DNA from: Vicinamibacteria bacterium
GTDB taxonomy: Bacteria > Acidobacteriota > Vicinamibacteria > Fen-336 > JAGNNV01
Length of the DNA stretch: 5,629 nucleotides
NCBI GenBank assembly: GCA_016650185.1
Contig: JAENWE010000340.1
Coordinates: 1 to 5,629, forward strand
Reading direction: 5' to 3'
Part shown: piece after piece, positions 5,059 to 5,629 of the stretch
Numbering within the stretch: position 1 is the first letter of the stretch
Layout of the letters: every line of letters begins with the position of its first letter
Made by a program: the position numbers and the translations under genes
Notes under the pieces: generated by a model
Databases searched by the model: none
What the model was told of the DNA's origin: nothing
Seen by the model: the letters and a program-made list of their open reading frames with translations, nothing else

Positions 5059-5629
5059 GTGGGCCGGTCCCGGGCCGTCGCTTGATGGTCCTCGGCGTCG
5101 TGCGGAGTCTGCTCGCCCTGCCGGTCGTCATGGCTTTGATCGGGGCGGCGTATTTCAATGTCGCGAACAGCAACAATGGCGTCCTGGTTTCTTCGGGCGA
5201 TGAGCGCGAATACCTGCTGTATGTCCCAAAGAGCTACGACCGCGCCAAGCCGACGCCGCTCGTGATCAGCCTGCACGGCGGGGCGATGTGGCCGGTGGCT
5301 CAAAGGGAAGTAAGTCAGTGGAACAGGGTGGCCGATGAACACGGTTTCATTGTCGTCTACCCGTGGGGAACGGGGCTCGCGAGACACCGGGCCTGGCGAG
5401 CGAGCGGCCGAGCGGGTTCAGAGAAGGACGTCCGGTTCATTAGGGATCTGATCGACACGCTCAAAGCGACCTACAACATCGACTTGACGAGGGTCTATGC
5501 AAACGGTGTTTCCAATGGCGGCGGCATGTCGCTTCTGCTCTCCTGCATGTTGTCCGATCGGATCGCGGCAGTCGGGGTGGTCGGGGTGGCCGTATTCCTG
5601 CCGTGGGACCGGTGTCCAGACCATCGACC
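5055..5629 (+). CDS. Alpha/beta-hydrolase, PHB-depolymerase/LpqC type (cut by right edge)
   Basis: About 191 residues are visible. The GTG at 5055 overlaps the permease TGA (GTGA), a common operon junction; an in-frame ATG at 5085 is an alternative start. A hydrophobic stretch at about residues 11-33 is a signal peptide or membrane anchor, so the enzyme probably acts outside the cytoplasm. The catalytic domain follows: EREYLLYVPKSYD, then PLVISLHGG with the oxyanion-hole H-G-G at 74-76, then GFIVVYPWG. Next comes KDVRFIRDLIDTL, and the nucleophile elbow G-V-S-N-G-G with Ser153 as predicted nucleophile. The Asp and His of the triad should lie past the window edge. This arrangement is that of extracellular esterases and polyester depolymerases related to LpqC and feruloyl esterases. 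The actual substrate cannot be read. Co-location with an exporter suggests linked function, but this is inference. Confidence 0.88.
   Translation, partial: MSGPVPGRRLMVLGVVRSLLALPVVMALIGAAYFNVANSNNGVLVSSGDEREYLLYVPKSYDRAKPTPLVISLHGGAMWPVAQREVSQWNRVADEHGFIVVYPWGTGLARHRAWRASGRAGSEKDVRFIRDLIDTLKATYNIDLTRVYANGVSNGGGMSLLLSCMLSDRIAAVGVVGVAVFLPWDRCPDHR

Noticed and set aside
4968..5387. 139-residue minus-strand frame opposite the hydrolase gene
   Set aside because: Antisense shadow: the plus strand has HGG, YPWG and other conserved hydrolase motifs in a consistent frame.
1..5629. CRISPR array, tRNA or rRNA genes, phage or defence system
   Set aside because: No regularly spaced repeats, no cloverleaf or rRNA-like stretches and no nuclease, helicase or integrase motifs were seen on either strand.

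Overview
The window is high-GC DNA from an environmental bacterium. No marker gene fixes the lineage. Genes on both strands show strong G/C bias at the third codon position, alongside CsbD and BON stress proteins, IS256- and IS91-type transposase debris, a trace of a caleosin-like EF-hand gene and an ABC-2 type exporter. Planctomycetota, Acidobacteriota, Myxococcota or a high-GC proteobacterium are all possible; this is inference only.

Left part (1-750): the left edge cuts a possible TPR-type reading frame on the minus strand. Next is a degraded IS256/Mutator-family transposase fragment (minus, about 297-540). Then comes a 42-residue membrane protein on the plus strand (567-695, TTG start with a good ribosome binding site), followed by a perfect 12-bp hairpin (707-734) that separates it from the convergent genes to its right.

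Middle part (750-2100): a minus-strand cluster with a stress-response flavour. Reading leftwards it has a CsbD-family protein (1761-1928), the remains of a caleosin-like EF-hand gene (around 1632-1709), and a secreted two-BON-domain protein (752-1279). The roughly 350 bases between the CsbD and BON genes look like decayed coding DNA rather than a plain spacer.

Right part (2100-5629): a minus-strand IS91-family transposase remnant (2134-2443), frameshifted and with its middle deleted, lies against a plus-strand operon. The operon opens with an unrecognised coding-like segment (2477-2620). Its stop overlaps the start of an ABC transporter ATPase gene (2613-3375). A large polytopic permease (3379-5058) follows, then an alpha/beta-hydrolase of the PHB-depolymerase/LpqC type (5055 to the right edge). 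The ATPase gene lacks two bases exactly at the Walker A glycine codon, so as written the transporter is inactive, although permease and hydrolase are intact as far as seen. Either the ATPase is a recent pseudogene or the sequence has a local error.

I see no RNA gene, CRISPR array, integrase or recognisable defence system. The most notable points are the Walker A lesion, the caleosin-like trace, the IS91 scar beside the operon's first reading frame, and the exporter-hydrolase pairing.
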